Positions 1-11,345 of a stretch of DNA of 64,000 bases are shown here, piece by piece. The DNA is from Cryptomeria japonica (lineage: Eukaryota; Streptophyta; Pinopsida; Cupressales; Cupressaceae). Both the position numbers and the translations under genes were made by a program. The stretch covers positions 212,886,997 through 212,950,996 of the forward strand of contig NC_081406.1 of assembly GCF_030272615.1 (NCBI RefSeq). The letters run 5' to 3'. The notes beneath the pieces were generated by a model that saw only the letters and a program-made list of their open reading frames with translations, was not told the DNA's origin and ran no database searches. The first letter of the stretch is position 1. Each line of letters starts with the position of its first letter.

Positions 1-131
1 AACATACTGTGAAGCATTTCGGGTTAAGCTTCTTTTCTCATTTCGGGTAAGATTTCCAGGGATAATTTGGTCGCGTAGATAGGAATAGATGTTGCTATAT
101 CGGGATGAGTCATGTCCAATAATAGTATAGA

Positions 132-932
132 CTATTTGGGTCTCAGGAGAATCATAGGCGGGTAATATAACTCTTCCACCAGGAAATGAAAGCAAAAATT
201 TGACTCTTGTAACTCAAGTATAGATGCCAAGGTGGCCATAGCATCTACTACTCTGTTTATAGATCTAGGAATATGTTGGAATGATACAAAAGCAAAATAC
301 TTCTTAAGATCATCAACCATCCTCTTGTAAGGCATCAATTTCTCATCTCGAGTCTGATATGTATCGTTGATTTGATTAACCACCAGTTGAGAATCTCCAA
401 AGATATACAATTCTGCAACCTTCCATTCAATAGCTAGTTTTATCCCATTCACCAAAGCTTCATATTCTGTAATGTTGTTTTTGCAAGGGAATAGAATCTT
501 ATAATACTTTGTGATTGAATACTTCTGAGGAGTAATGAATAATATGGTAGCACCTGAACCATTTTGAGTAAAGGACCCATCAAAGAACATTTTCCAAGGT
601 TGTTGAGTAAGGTGCATTATAAATTCATCTGGAAACTCTATGTGTAGTGGTTGAGAGTCTTCAAGTGGAGCTTCAGAAATTTCATCAGCAATTACCTGTC
701 CTTTTATGGCTTTGCATTCCATATATTCAATGTCAAACTCTGTAAGGATCATGACCCATTTTGCCAATCTTCCTGTAAGTGTTGCCTTATTGAGAAGATA
801 TTTGAGTGGATCAATTTTGGCCACCAACTTGACTAAATGTGCTAGCATGTAGTGTCTCAATTTTTGTGATGCAAAGACTAATGCCAAGCATGCTTTTTCT
901 ATTATAGTGTAGTTCATTTCATAAGACACCAA
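132..932 (-). pseudogene. pol fragment: RT-linked RNase H plus second archaeal-type RNase H
   Basis: The 266-residue frame starts inside the RT-linked RNase H (IIEKACLALVFASQKLRHY, holding the catalytic Glu region). After a spacer it enters a second RNase H fold: FFDGSFTQNGSGA (first Asp), NNITEYEALVNGIKLAIE (Glu), IFGDSQLVVNQI (second Asp) and RVVDAMATLAS (last Asp). All four acidic positions expected of an archaeal-type RNase H are present. This dual RNase H layout is known for the plant Tat/Ogre clade and would degrade the RNA strand during reverse transcription. Upstream sequence (about 933-1370) continues the RT-connection region but with several in-frame stops. Downstream, integrase would be left of position 1. 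Part of a dead polyprotein. Confidence 0.85.
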
Positions 933-1370
933 TGTCCTGCTGATGTAATAAATAACTCATTCCTTTTTGTTATCATCCCGTTGCGCCAGAAGTGCCCCCA
1001 GTGATGAATCGGTTACTGATATATATAAGATTAATGGTTTACCCTGAATCGGTAGCATCAATATTGGTGGATTCGATAGGTACTCTTTGATTTGCTGAAG
1101 ATGTTGTTCACACTGCTGATCCCAGTTATAAATTACTCATTTTCTCATTACCTTTGTGAAAGGTTGAGCTTTGTTTGCTAGCTAAGAAATGAATCGTCTG
1201 ATGGATTGGAGACGTCCCTGTAGACTTCTCATTTGACTGATGTTCTTTGGAGGTGGCATTTCCATTATGGCTTGGACCTTCTCAGGATCAACCTCGATTC
1301 CATTCTTTGAAATGATTTAGCCAAGTAGTTTACCAGATGTCTCTCCGAATGCACACTTCTTTAGATTTAA

Positions 1371-2117
1371 TCAGAGTTTGAAATTTTCCATTCTGTCAAG
1401 TATAGGACCTAACTCTTGAATATGTGTTGATCTTTTCATAGTCTTCACTAAGGTTTCATCAACATAATCTTCCATATTCTTATGCATCATATCATGAAAA
1501 ATGGTTGTAACTGCTCTTTGATAGGTTGCTCCTGCTTTCTTTAGCCCAAATGGCATCACGTTCTAGAAAAAGGTTCCCCATGCATAGGTGAAAGGTGTCT
1601 TTTCTTGATCTCCAGGAGCTATTTTGATTTGATTGTATCTGGAGAATCTGTCCATTAGTGAGTACATTTCATACCCAGCAGTCATGTTGACTATCATATC
1701 AATTTTTGGCAATGGAAAGTCATCCTCCGGACAAGCTTTGTTAAAATCTTTGAAGTTAGTGCAAACTCTGATAGACTTGTTTGCCTTTGACACAGGTACT
1801 ATGTTTGAAATCCATTCGACATAATCTATAGCTCTAATGAATCCAGCTTTGAGCAGTTTTTCTAGTTCAGCCTTGACTAATAGTGCTACATGTGGGTGCA
1901 TCTTACAAAGTTTTTTCTTAACTGGTTTTACTCTTGGTGTAATTGAAAGATGGTGCATAATGAGATCAGGATCCAAGCCTAGCATATTAGAGTACGTCCA
2001 TGCAAATTTTATTTTCTTTTCTAAGAATAGCTGAGTGAACTCCTTCAATTCTTCTACTGATAGTGATTGAGCTACACGAATGATGTGTGTTGTCTCTTGA
2101 CTCTCCTTGACTCCCAA
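1371..2117 (-). pseudogene. gypsy reverse transcriptase, inactivated
   Basis: The frame contains the plant gypsy RT core: KAGFIRAIDYVEWISNIVPV, then IRVCTNFKDFNKACPEDDFP, then YSLMDRFSRYNQI and MPFGLKKAGATYQRA. A TAG stop near 1562 interrupts the same frame just before the MPFGL motif, where relatives usually have a Tyr codon. The catalytic YxDD box at 1455-1466 reads YVDE, so the second metal-binding Asp is replaced by Glu. With the nonsense codon this makes the copy catalytically dead. The frame continues to about 933 with more stops. It belongs to the same polyprotein as the RNase H domains. Confidence 0.88.
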
Positions 2118-3933
2118 TGTTCACTGGTTGAGTTGGCTCGACTCGATCAATATGGAGGACCTTTCCTAGAATGACTTGGTAGTATATCAAGTATCTCACC
2201 TTCAGGTGCCTCAGAGAGGTTTTCACCTTTAGGTATGTCCTTTATTTTCTCTTTTTTAGATTCTGACACCGCCACAATGTGATTTCACCATCAAATCTTT
2301 TATTTTTATTTTTCTTGTTTTTGCGACTAAGATACTTGATATCCGCTTCAGTCATATTTTCACTTTGTTCACTGGTCGAAGAGTCTATAGGTTCGATTGC
2401 ATTGAGATAATAGGCTAACGTATAGTCATTGGAAAAAGTAGGTATATTCATGGACTGGTTTTGTAAAGCACAGTCAATCAATTCGGGATGTACTAAGGAT
2501 AAATTTTGGATAGGCTCAAGAGTCTTCACGGTATTGTTATCACAGTGGCGGATCAAAAAGTCGAGTTCCAGAAGAATACCTTGCGTAAGTGTCTCGAGAC
2601 CAGGAAGAGTCAGATCATGATTATTAAATTTTACATTAATATTTAGTTGATCTAATTCGATAGACATACTTGTAACATCGTTCACTATGCCAGACTGGAT
2701 GTCATATCGTGGTTTAACAACAATAAGATCAGTAGAGATATTTTCATTGTTTGTATTAGCTGATTTAGAATTTGAGGCTGAGTAGATATTGTCCTAAATA
2801 AGACTGTCATCAGAGTCATCAGGTGAAGTTTCCAAGTCTTCTTCAAGTGACTTAATAAGTGTATGTATGGTATCAACACCAACATCTTTAATACTACAAC
2901 TTCCCTCATGTTGTGGTTCATTTGTCATTTGTATCTGACACACCTGTTGACATGATCTTGATGTTTCTATGATTTGTTGTCGTCTACTACATTCAGCTTC
3001 CTCTAGACTGATAATTGGTTCTTGTTCTATAGCTTCCAACTCTTCTTGTGTAGTACTATACCTGATTTGTTCTATTTTAGGATAAGGGCACATAGATGAG
3101 AAGCTTTCTAGTATTCTCCCTTCTTTCAATCCTTGTTCATAATTTGCTTGTCTCCTTTGTCTAATTTCCTGTATTTCTTTCTCTATTTTTATGCGCATCA
3201 GCTCTTGAGTATCATTTACAACACCACTAGATTCTTCTGAAGTTCCTATAGTGGATGTGTCTGAAAGATAGTCAAGACCCCATTCATACTCGTTTGAGTC
3301 AGTCTCTGAAATGTCTACTTGCTGCCTGCCAGTATATGTGACTAGAACTTTTAATGGTGCAAACAATTCTCTGATTCTTACTACTTCATCTCTTATATCC
3401 TCAGGGACCTCAACTTCTTGTATTATTGTAGCTGATACCATCAAAGCTTGAGCACTGACTATTTCTTCTTTCTTGACTGCTAATTCCTCTTTCTCTTTTC
3501 TACACTCTGCTTTTGTTTGTTTAGTGTTTGCTTCGTGTCATGTTGAAGGCGATATCCTTTTCTAGCACTTAGACTTAGAAACATGTTTTTGGTCTAATGT
3601 CTTTTTCGGATCGTACCCCAGTCCAGCCTTATCATTTGTAGATTTTGTTTACAGCTGAATTGGTTCAGTAATACTTTCTTTTTGTTTTCCCAAAGGAGCA
3701 ATACCTGAATACCCCATGTGTTGGATAATCTTTTAGCCAGGACCATATTGGTTTGAGGAAATCTCACAATGTCGTACCTCCTCATTTTGACTATCTTCCT
3801 TAAAGAGCCAGTTAAGAACAACATCCTCTTCTATTTCATCCACCAAGGAGGTAGAAGACTGTACAAAGAGACCATCATATATGGTATTCGGAGCTGAAGT
3901 TTGTGTTCTCATAGCCTTTGATGGTTTGCCCAA
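2118..3933 (-). pseudogene. protease-RT linker region, broken reading frames
   Basis: Minus-strand frames at 2242-2685 and 2794-3444 are rich in Glu, Asp, Ser and Gln and match no catalytic domain I recognise. Their place between protease and RT fits the long, poorly conserved spacer of Tat/Ogre elements. Lys/Asn runs at about 2290-2320 and a charged stretch of RIKIEKEIQEIRQRRQ type near 3150-3200 suggest short helices. At least two frame changes separate the pieces, so no single protein can be read. Assignment as linker is by position only. Confidence 0.55.
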
Positions 3934-4778
3934 CTATTTTGGTGATGGAGGGAGAGAAACTAATGAAAGTACCAGTTCTATCTTGCAGCCATCCATGCTG
4001 GTATTTGTAATCTTCAATCTCTTTTCTAAGTCTTTCATCAGTGTTTTTGGATCTTCATTTGGATAGGCTGCCCTATTATGAGGCACAAAAGTATCTGCAC
4101 CTTTTGTCAATGCATTATAAACGACATTTGTATCAGTAGGAATACTGACTTCAGCTCCGTTATAAGGAAACTTTAAGCATTGATTGTATGTTGATGGTAC
4201 TGCCTTCATTTCATGAATCCACGGCCTGCCCAATAATATATTATATGACAAAGGAATATCAAGTACCTGGAAAAGGACATCTCTTTCTATAGGTCCCACT
4301 CTAATAGGTAATGACACCAGACCTTTAGAAGTCCTTTCTCTTCATCATAGGCTTTTATTGTTATTTTCTTGCCAGGATCAATGACATTTTCAGAGAATCC
4401 TAGTTGTGTAAGAAGACTATAAGTATAGATATTCAACCCTGCACCTCCATCTATCAAAACATGTTTGACTCTGTGTTTGTGGATCATGGCTTCAATATGC
4501 AATGGCTGGTTATGTGGATGATTTAGTGAGTTGTCATCTTCTTCGGAGTAGGTCAGATAGTGAGGTGAAGTCAGATGACCCACCATATATTGAAACCAAT
4601 CAACGTCTAAATCTTTTGGAACGTTGGTGGTGAGCAATTCTTTGTCTAGGATCTCTTTGTGAGCATATGAGAGTTTTAGCAATTCAAAGATTGAGATTTG
4701 AGCATTTGTCCTTTTTAATTGCTCAACAATTCTATATCCAGAAGATGATGATGAAGTTAACATTTTAAATTTGTCCAA
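3934..4778 (-). pseudogene. retropepsin-like aspartic protease region, frameshifted
   Basis: The first part (4287-4778) holds the protease active site as VLIDGGAGLNIYTYSLL near 4440; DGG or DSG with the hydrophobic flank is the usual retropepsin signature in this clade. The second part (3934-4317) is in another frame and contains VLDIPLSYNILLGRPWIHEM, the conserved motif following the protease flap, then KAVPSTYNQCLKFP. The two halves overlap by about 30 bases in different frames, showing a frameshift. The enzyme would have processed Gag-Pol in the virus-like particle. Substrate details are not visible. Confidence 0.8.
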
Positions 4779-5015
4779 GGTTGATTCTTTTTGTTTGTTT
4801 CACAAGGCTGGTGGGTTTAATGTGGCTTGAGCTAGATTGGAAGAACTAGCTCCTTGGAGAGTGACTTTCTTTTGAGATCGAGTTAGAGCTCTTGCATATC
4901 ATGATTCATTTGGTTTATCTTGAACTATAATCACATTGCAATATTCTGAGTGGGAAGGCTCACTCATGTTGATAACGTTGTCTTGACTGGCATAAGTATA
5001 GTTTACCTTGGCACC
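4779..5015 (-). pseudogene. gag-protease junction, broken
   Basis: This short stretch links the nucleocapsid end at 5016 to the protease frame at 4778. It contains several stops on the minus strand, and I see no motif in it. By position it is the degraded end of gag or the start of the protease region. Confidence 0.5.
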
Positions 5016-6353
5016 TCATTTGGTCTTTGAAGATTCACCTTGTTCATAAATAGGCAAAGGGTCTTTAAATGCTTTATGATTTGCATTGGTCGGATGATTC
5101 CCAACAATAGCTTTACCAGCGTCTATGAGATCTTGAATCTCATGTTTTAGCTTCATGCAATTGTTTATGTTATGACCTTTATTCCGATGGAAGTCACAGT
5201 ATTCATTTTCTCTCCACCATCTTGGTTCGACATTTGGATCATTTGGTCTGGAGTTATTTGGTAGTGTTATCAAGTTGTTTGCCAATAGAGTTTTGAAAGC
5301 AAATTCATACGATTCTTTGAGAGGAGTAAAATCACGCTTAGGTTTGGAAAGCCAAGGCTTTTCTTTGAACCATTCCTTTGTTTTCTTTAGCGAATTTTCT
5401 GTTGCAGCCTCAGCAGCTTTAAGTGCTTGTGTACCACTGGCTAGGTTGAATATTGTGGGCTTTGAGTTGGTTTTAGCAGTGTCTACTACTCCATCGTTAA
5501 CAACATTCTTGTTGTTGTCTTTGCCAAATTTCCAATACTTGTTCTTCTCTTTAGAGCTAGATCTTGGTTGTGTTTCTTTCCAAGGCGTGATATCCCCCTT
5601 CTTTATGACCACAACTTCCATTCGAATGGCATTATCTACCATTTTGTTAAATGATGGGTGTACTTGCATTTGTATGCTATATTTCAGTTCGGGGACCAAG
5701 TTATTGACAAATATATCCATTTTCTCAGAGTCTGAGATAGGTCGTGGATACCTAGAGAACATCTTTCGCTAGCGTTGGAGGAAAGTAAGAAGAGATTCCC
5801 CTATTTTCTATTTAGTATTGCAAAGATCGATCATAGTCACAGGATGTCGAATGTTGTATGAGTATTGTTGTAAAAATAGTTGGATTAGTTCTTCAAACGT
5901 TTTTATTCCTTTGGGTTGACTTGAGAACCATTCCATTGCTTGACCCCCTAAACTCCTTGGGAAAAGGCGCATGAGGTACATTTGATCATGCATGAACTCC
6001 ATACAGGCAGCACAAAACTCTCTGACATGATCTTGGGGATCTGAGGTACCATCATATTTGTCAAATTTTGGGATCTCCACTCGTGAGGGAAATGTAGGCA
6101 TGTATAGATTCTTGTCAAATAGAAAGGGACATATTGTTTCCAAAGAATATTGTTTTGGGGACTTGTCCTTATTTTTCAATTTTGCGACCTCTATTCGTAA
6201 GGCTTGTAATTGTTTGTGTATCATGAGTATAGGTGATTCTTTCTTTTTAGTAACGAGTGTCTGAACATCATATCCAGTAGGAAGTTTGACACCTTGTTTT
6301 GCTAGTTCTAAGAAATAGTCTTCCTTCTCTCGGGTCATGATAGCTTTCATCAT
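5016..6353 (-). pseudogene. gypsy gag (capsid and nucleocapsid), broken
   Basis: Frame 5808-6353 contains the Retrotrans_gag capsid core (LMRLFPRSLGGQAMEWFSSQ, then IKTFEELIQLFLQQY). Frame 5016-5762 continues with FVNNLVPELKYSIQMQ and ends in a zinc knuckle of C-x2-H-x4-H-x4-C type, CDFHRNKGHNINNC (about 5156-5198). The CHHC rather than CCHC spacing is seen in Tat-type Gags, so it may be native and not a mutation. A break near 5770-5800 separates the two parts. A further piece at 6396-6713 is rich in Thr, Ser and Met and may be the Gag N-terminus in a shifted frame. Gag would form the particle around the element RNA. Confidence 0.85.
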
Positions 6354-6713
6354 TTTTCTAAAGTATTTGTCCTTTTGACAGTGACAAATTTCTTTTTACT
6401 GGAGGTTTAGTGTCTTCGTCAGTCTCACTTGATGATGAGGAATCATTATCATTTTTAGGAATGTTATTATCGTCCTTGTTTCCATCATTGTGTTCCGTCT
6501 CATATATAGTGGGAGATTTAGGCTCATCAAAATTGGTCTGCCTGATGATGACGGTATGTCAGTGAGTGGATCCCCTTCGTAAAATAGATTGTCAGTGTAT
6601 GAAAAGGGTATTCCTTTGCCTTTGGCTTCTTTATTATGAGAACTCCTAGTTTGTGTAGGCATTTTTATGGAAGTGCGACCTAAAGTTATTTGTGATGTAG
6701 AGGTCAAGATCAA

Positions 6714-8960
6714 TTTCAGAGCTAGTTGTTTTGTTTAGAGTATTGTTTGGGAGAAACAACTGAGATTCAGTCTGGTTTCAGGAATGATCTATCCTGTATA
6801 AGATGTTTAACTAAGTTGATTCTAAGAGTAGTAAGTGACTAAAATTTGATAGGTAGTTGATTGAACTAACTGAAAAATGATCGACCAAATCATGCAATGC
6901 AAATGGCAGAGGTACACTGTCTTGACCTGTTTATGCCTAGGATGATGATAACTAGTATTATGTTCACTGTAGACTATTTTCAGGCAAGTTTGACTATTCT
7001 GTTCTGACAAAACTAGAGACTCGTACAATAGAATTTTCTGAACCGGACGACAATTTAGCAGGTATAGGACGACAAAAGTTTTGTTTCGTATGAGTTGCTG
7101 CTTCATGTCGTACAACAGATGGGTATGTGTAGGATGACAAAATACTCAGAGCAGTTATGTTTTGTATGACACAAGATACAAAGACAAATGACAGATTAAA
7201 ACGACTCGTACGACATAGGATCAGATGTAGCACGATAAATTATTAGACTCGTACGACTATTCTCAGAACAGAGCCTAGAAATTCTAAGTTTTTTTTTCTT
7301 CAATTGCTGAGTATGATAACTGAGTATGACCAATTCTAAGATGGACTGATTTTGGACTAGGATAGACTAGTTTTGAACATAATTTTGGCTTAGGATTGAC
7401 AAGTTTGTGACATGGACAGAGTTTTGACTTAGGATGAACTAGTTTCTGACACAGATAGAGTTTCGACTTAGGATGGAATAGTTTCTAACACGGATAGAGT
7501 TTCGAGTTAGGATAGACAAGTTTTTGACATAGACAGAGTTTCGACTTAGGATGGACTAATTTCTGATACAGACAAAGTTTCGACTTAGGATGGACTAGTT
7601 TCTAACACGGACAAAGTTTCGACTTAGGATGGACTAGTTTCTGACACAGACAGAGTTTCGACTTAGGATGGACTAATTTCTGATACGAACAGAGTTTCAA
7701 CTTAGGATGGACTTGTTTCTGACATGGATAGAGTTTCTAATCACTGAGTTGGTTTCTTGTCTTCTCCAATTTTGGTATTTCAATTTTTGTTTTAGGGATG
7801 AAAACACATAACACAAGTAGTATGTATAGTGACTCCAATCACAACATGCAAACCCTAAGGAATTTTGTGAGGAAAGAAAACCTTTGCTTGTAGACTCAGG
7901 TACACACCCAATAGCTAATTAGAATACGGCCGCTGAGTCTCATGCAATTGATTCTCAACGCCATATTATCCGACTCCAAACGCTAATGGGGGCACGAAAT
8001 GACAAGTATCTTGGGAGAGTTACTATCTATCTTGCACAAAGATTATCTCCCTTTCGGAGGTGAACCGAGTAGCTTCTAATTTTAATTGGAACTAGTCAGG
8101 GATCCATTCAGTGCATCGAGATATAAACTCAATTAAGAGGTCTCCCAGCCTTGAAAACCAAGGTTTAATATACTCGAAGGTACGGAGGAGAGCTATTCCT
8201 GAGCACTGCCGTTGACTTGATTTTCATCAAATCACATTTATTTTATAGTGGGTTGGAGTATTTGGCATTTAGCCATTCCCACTTAGGTCGTTCCCCTCAC
8301 ACCGACCGTAACGACTTTAAGAGTTTTTCAACCCCTCGAGAAGGTAGGCCTGCTAAAGATGTACAAATCTCAAACAAAGAGAAAGACTCAAGGGTCTGGA
8401 TTTTTGATTGTCTAGAAAAAGACAAGAGAATACTCTCCTACCTCTCAGAATCTTTTAAAAACATGAAAGATCGATTTTTTCTTTAACCAGATAGCAAGTT
8501 AGGTTCCGAAAAATGAATTTAAAGAATACATGATGTTTGGTCGATTCTTTTAGGCAACCTGCAAAGACAATGAATCAGTAGTCATATTGTCTTTGTGTGA
8601 CAAGCATATTCTTTGACAAGCATTATGCAAAAATTGATTAGGTTGTGAAAAATTCTGAGATAGATGGATAAACAGTCAGGGTTAGCCGTTAGAATAATCA
8701 ATAAAAATCATGAAAATTTGCCTTTTTAAAATTTTTTTTACTAGGAAATACAGAGTCGTACGACAGTATGAAAACTTGTACGATACAGGATCCCAACTCG
8801 TACGAGATAGGATTCCAATTCGTATGACACCTGTAGTTTTTCGTTTCAGCCTGTGGGAATTGTCATACGAGATGTACGGACGAAAAATCAAAAAATCTGA
8901 AATCTGGAAAATAACAAAAAAAATAAGCAGTCAGTCTTGGAGGCCAAAAAATATAGTCTT
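6714..8960 (-). other. gypsy 5' leader (untranslated), 2.2 kb
   Basis: Between the PBS (8961-8980) and the first gag-like frame (about 6713) there is no supported coding region. The leader contains a 39-bp tandem repeat (7340-7740) and two clusters of a TCGTACGA-type palindrome (about 7015-7260 and 8750-8880). Plus-strand frames at 8217-8486 and 8710-9009 have no recognisable content and are treated as chance. Long leaders are usual in Tat/Ogre elements. Confidence 0.7.
7340..7740 (-). repeat. 39-bp tandem repeat, about 10 copies
   Basis: The core GACTTAGGATGGACTAGTTT returns with a 39-base period (for example at 7621 and 7660), followed by a variable CTGACACAGACAGAGTTTC-like half. Copies differ at a few positions and are more decayed at the left end. 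It lies in the untranslated leader of the gypsy element. Confidence 0.9.
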
Positions 8961-8980
8961 CTGCCCCATAGTGGGCGCCA
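8961..8980 (-). promoter_or_regulatory. gypsy primer-binding site
   Basis: On the minus strand this reads TGGCGCCCACTATGGGGCAG, starting with the TGG that pairs with a tRNA CCA end. It lies directly inside the LTR end. The TGGCGCC start is common among plant gypsy elements; I do not assign the tRNA. Confidence 0.75.
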
Positions 8981-8984
8981 GAGG

Positions 8985-10114
8985 TGTGTGTGTGAAAAAG
9001 GGTCTATAGTTGCAAGCACAACACTTCAATTAAGTCATTACATGTATGGTTAGTAAATAATTATCAATCAATAATAAGCCATAACAAAGCGACTAATTGC
9101 CTTCTAAAAGATGCGAGTATAAGATTGCTCTCATATATTTATAAGCAATACCAGTGACTAGACTACACCAAGATAAAGTATTTAATCTATATGATATTTA
9201 ACTATATGGATGCAAAAATGGATGAATAATTCAAGCAAATAATCAATTCAAGCAATAATGGATTCAAGCAATAATGGATGCAAATAATCTAAAAAGCACA
9301 ATGATCTTCAATGACTCCAGAGCGAAATTAGCGTGATAATAATCTCCAAGTGTGTTCTCAAAAATCTCTGGGGTGAATTGAAATGAGAGCTGAAGACTAA
9401 ATTTATAGAGAATTACAAGAGAAAAACTCAATTTATGATTAATTGAAAATAATTGAGAAATCAAGTTTAGTTAACCTTGAGATAGATTCCAATTATAGTT
9501 TAATTGAAATGCATTCAAATTACAAGTCCAAGTGCATATGAAATAATAATAAATTAATTCCATGCATTTGTGATAAAAATAGATAATTCTTTTATTTATT
9601 CAAGAAAAGAGCATTTTCAATGCAACTGAACTTCTTTTTTCTGAAAAGCTTTGAGTTCCAAATTTAGAGAATAATTCAATAATTCAATTTAATTGCTTTT
9701 CTGATTTCAAGTTCTAAATTTAGAAAAAGAAATAATATCTCAAGTTTGATTTCTCTTTCAATTCAATTCTTTTTGTTTAATTTCAATTCAACTCTTGCTT
9801 TGTAATTAATTCCTCTTTTGTAATAAATTAATTCCTTTTGCATGATTAAATGAAAAATTTATTAATTAATTAAATATGCAAGGATATTTAATAAATTAAA
9901 TAAGATAATTGATCAAAATGATATTCTTGGAAATGATTCAATTAATTAAATAAATATTTAATTAATATTGAGTAATTGATTTGCCATGTGATATTTGATG
10001 ATTAAAGAATTAATAATGTGCTCAAGATTGATTTAATTGCCTTTGGTTAGGATGTTGGTGATGTTGTCGAGATTAGGGGCCCATGGTTTAGATGACCATC
10101 TTTAGGGTATTACA
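8985..10114 (-). repeat. 5' LTR of the gypsy element
   Basis: On the minus strand it begins TGTAATACCCTAAAG at 10114 and ends in a CA dinucleotide repeat at about 8985, just before the PBS. Length is about 1.13 kb. TG...CA ends and a TGTAATACCC start are typical of plant gypsy LTRs. The inner edge is uncertain by a few bases because it lies in a GT run. The partner LTR is outside the window. Confidence 0.75.
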
Positions 10115-10164
10115 TTTAGCATGTTTTTCAGTTTGTTGCTAAACCCCCAAAGAATTTTCCTTCA

Positions 10165-11274
10165 GTTAGATGAAGAGTCTCCTGCGAGTGGAGTGTTACT
10201 CCATTCTGCCGGTCGAGGAGTATTCCCATCAACATTCTAATCTGACTTTCTGATCCATTGTTTTGAGAATTCTTGTTTTACCTCTTCAACCTTTTCTTTA
10301 CCTTTCGTGCTGGGTCCTTTGTTATTTGCCGATGAAGTCTTGCTTCTACAAAATTTTACAATATGTCCAATCTTGTTACAAGCATAACAAGTCACATTGT
10401 TTTTCTGAATAGCTTTCCCATATCCTATGCCGGTTTGTGTTCTGCATTGATTAGATATATGTCCAAATCTTCCACAAACATAACATCTTACATTCATTCT
10501 GAAATTTTCTGAATTGTGACCAAGTTTGTTGCATTTAGAATATTGACTGGTGGGTGCATTAGTGTTCTGATAATTTCTAGATCTACACTGATTTTCTCTA
10601 CGACCATACTTGTTACAGTTAAAGAATTTTCCATTAAATTTGTAAGCATTAGGTTGTCTTACTGGTTTTCTATGATCATGATTATTTGTAGTACCGGAGC
10701 TTTCACCAACTTCAAATCCAAGGCCATTAGCATCACCATTTGGTTTCTGATTCTTCAACATGTCATCAAGTTCTTCTGAACTTTTCTTGAATTTTTCCTT
10801 GTGTTGATTTGCAGCAGCCAGTTCACTCTCCAAGATTCCTTTCTATCTCATGATTTCATTTGTGTCATTTTTTGTATGCACCAAGTCTGTTTTCAACATA
10901 TCATTTTCATGACTAAGTCTTGTGTTTTTATTTCTAGCATCCTTTAGTCTTCTAACCAAGTCCTCTTCATTCTTCTTCCTATCTTCAATTTCTTAACAAA
11001 ATCTCATAGTCATATCTTGCATTTCATTCTTCATTGTATTGTTTTCTTGTCTTAGCTTGTTTACTAGATCATTAAGAGTTTCCTTTTCATCTTCAACATT
11101 TTGCATCTTTTCACAAAGTTCTCTTCTCTTATTCCTTGCTATAGTGAAATTTTCTTGAAGTCCTCGAATAATATCCTGTGCAACCTTCAGATCATCTTCG
11201 AGTTTGATATTCTTTACGTTTTCTTCATCATAGTCTGAAAGAGTTGTTTCCAATTGCTTTGTCAAGTTTTCCAT
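10165..11274 (-). pseudogene. A0 gag: coiled coil plus four zinc knuckles
   Basis: Starting at the ATG at 11274 (MENLTKQLETTLSDYDEEN), the same frame runs to a TAA at 10165-10167 with C-terminus GDSSSN. The N-terminal two thirds is a long heptad-like coiled coil (EEN, KLRQENNTMKNEM, RLSHENDM). It is followed by four knuckles: FFNCNKYGRRENQC (first Cys and His lost), YSKCNKLGHNSENF (first and last Cys lost), CYVCGRFGHISNQC (intact) and CYACNKIGHIVKFC (intact). At least three in-frame stops occur (near 10993, 10835 and 10238). A basic tail (KGKEKVEEVKQEFSKQWIRK) follows the knuckles. The protein would bind element RNA and assemble particles. No capsid domain of the UBN2 or gypsy type is evident. 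Confidence 0.8.
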
Positions 11275-11330
11275 CTCTACCAGTGTCAAGATTTTCCTCA
11301 AGCTGTTAGGCTTTTGAAAATAGAGGACCA

Positions 11331-11343
11331 GGCTCTTATACCA
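11331..11343 (-). promoter_or_regulatory. A0 primer-binding site (degenerate, initiator-Met type)
   Basis: The minus strand reads TGGTATAAGAGCC against the TGGTATCAGAGCC expected for initiator tRNA-Met, and it lies three bases inside the LTR. One mismatch. Confidence 0.75.
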
Positions 11344-11345
11344 AT

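Larger units (their letters stand above)
1..10114 (-). mobile_element. Ty3/gypsy Tat/Ogre-type retrotransposon, 5' part, decayed
   Basis: On the minus strand the order is LTR (8985-10114), PBS (8961-8980), long leader, gag, protease, linker, RT, RNase H and a second RNase H; the element runs off the left edge before integrase and the 3' LTR. The gypsy assignment rests on the gag-PR-RT-RH order and on a protease-downstream motif (YNILLGRPW) typical of plant gypsy elements. The second, archaeal-type RNase H places it in the Tat/Ogre group (family knowledge). All coding parts carry stops or frameshifts, so this copy is defective. It abuts truncated family-A sequence at 10115, so it most likely inserted into that element; the other half of the target would lie outside the window, so no TSD can be checked. 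Confidence 0.85.

Noticed and set aside
7340-7740. CRISPR-like array
   Set aside because: Period is a simple 39-bp tandem repeat with no unique spacers, in plant retroelement DNA.
8217-9009. Two plus-strand frames in the gypsy leader
   Set aside because: They oppose the element's direction, overlap the PBS and palindrome clusters, and have no protein-like features.
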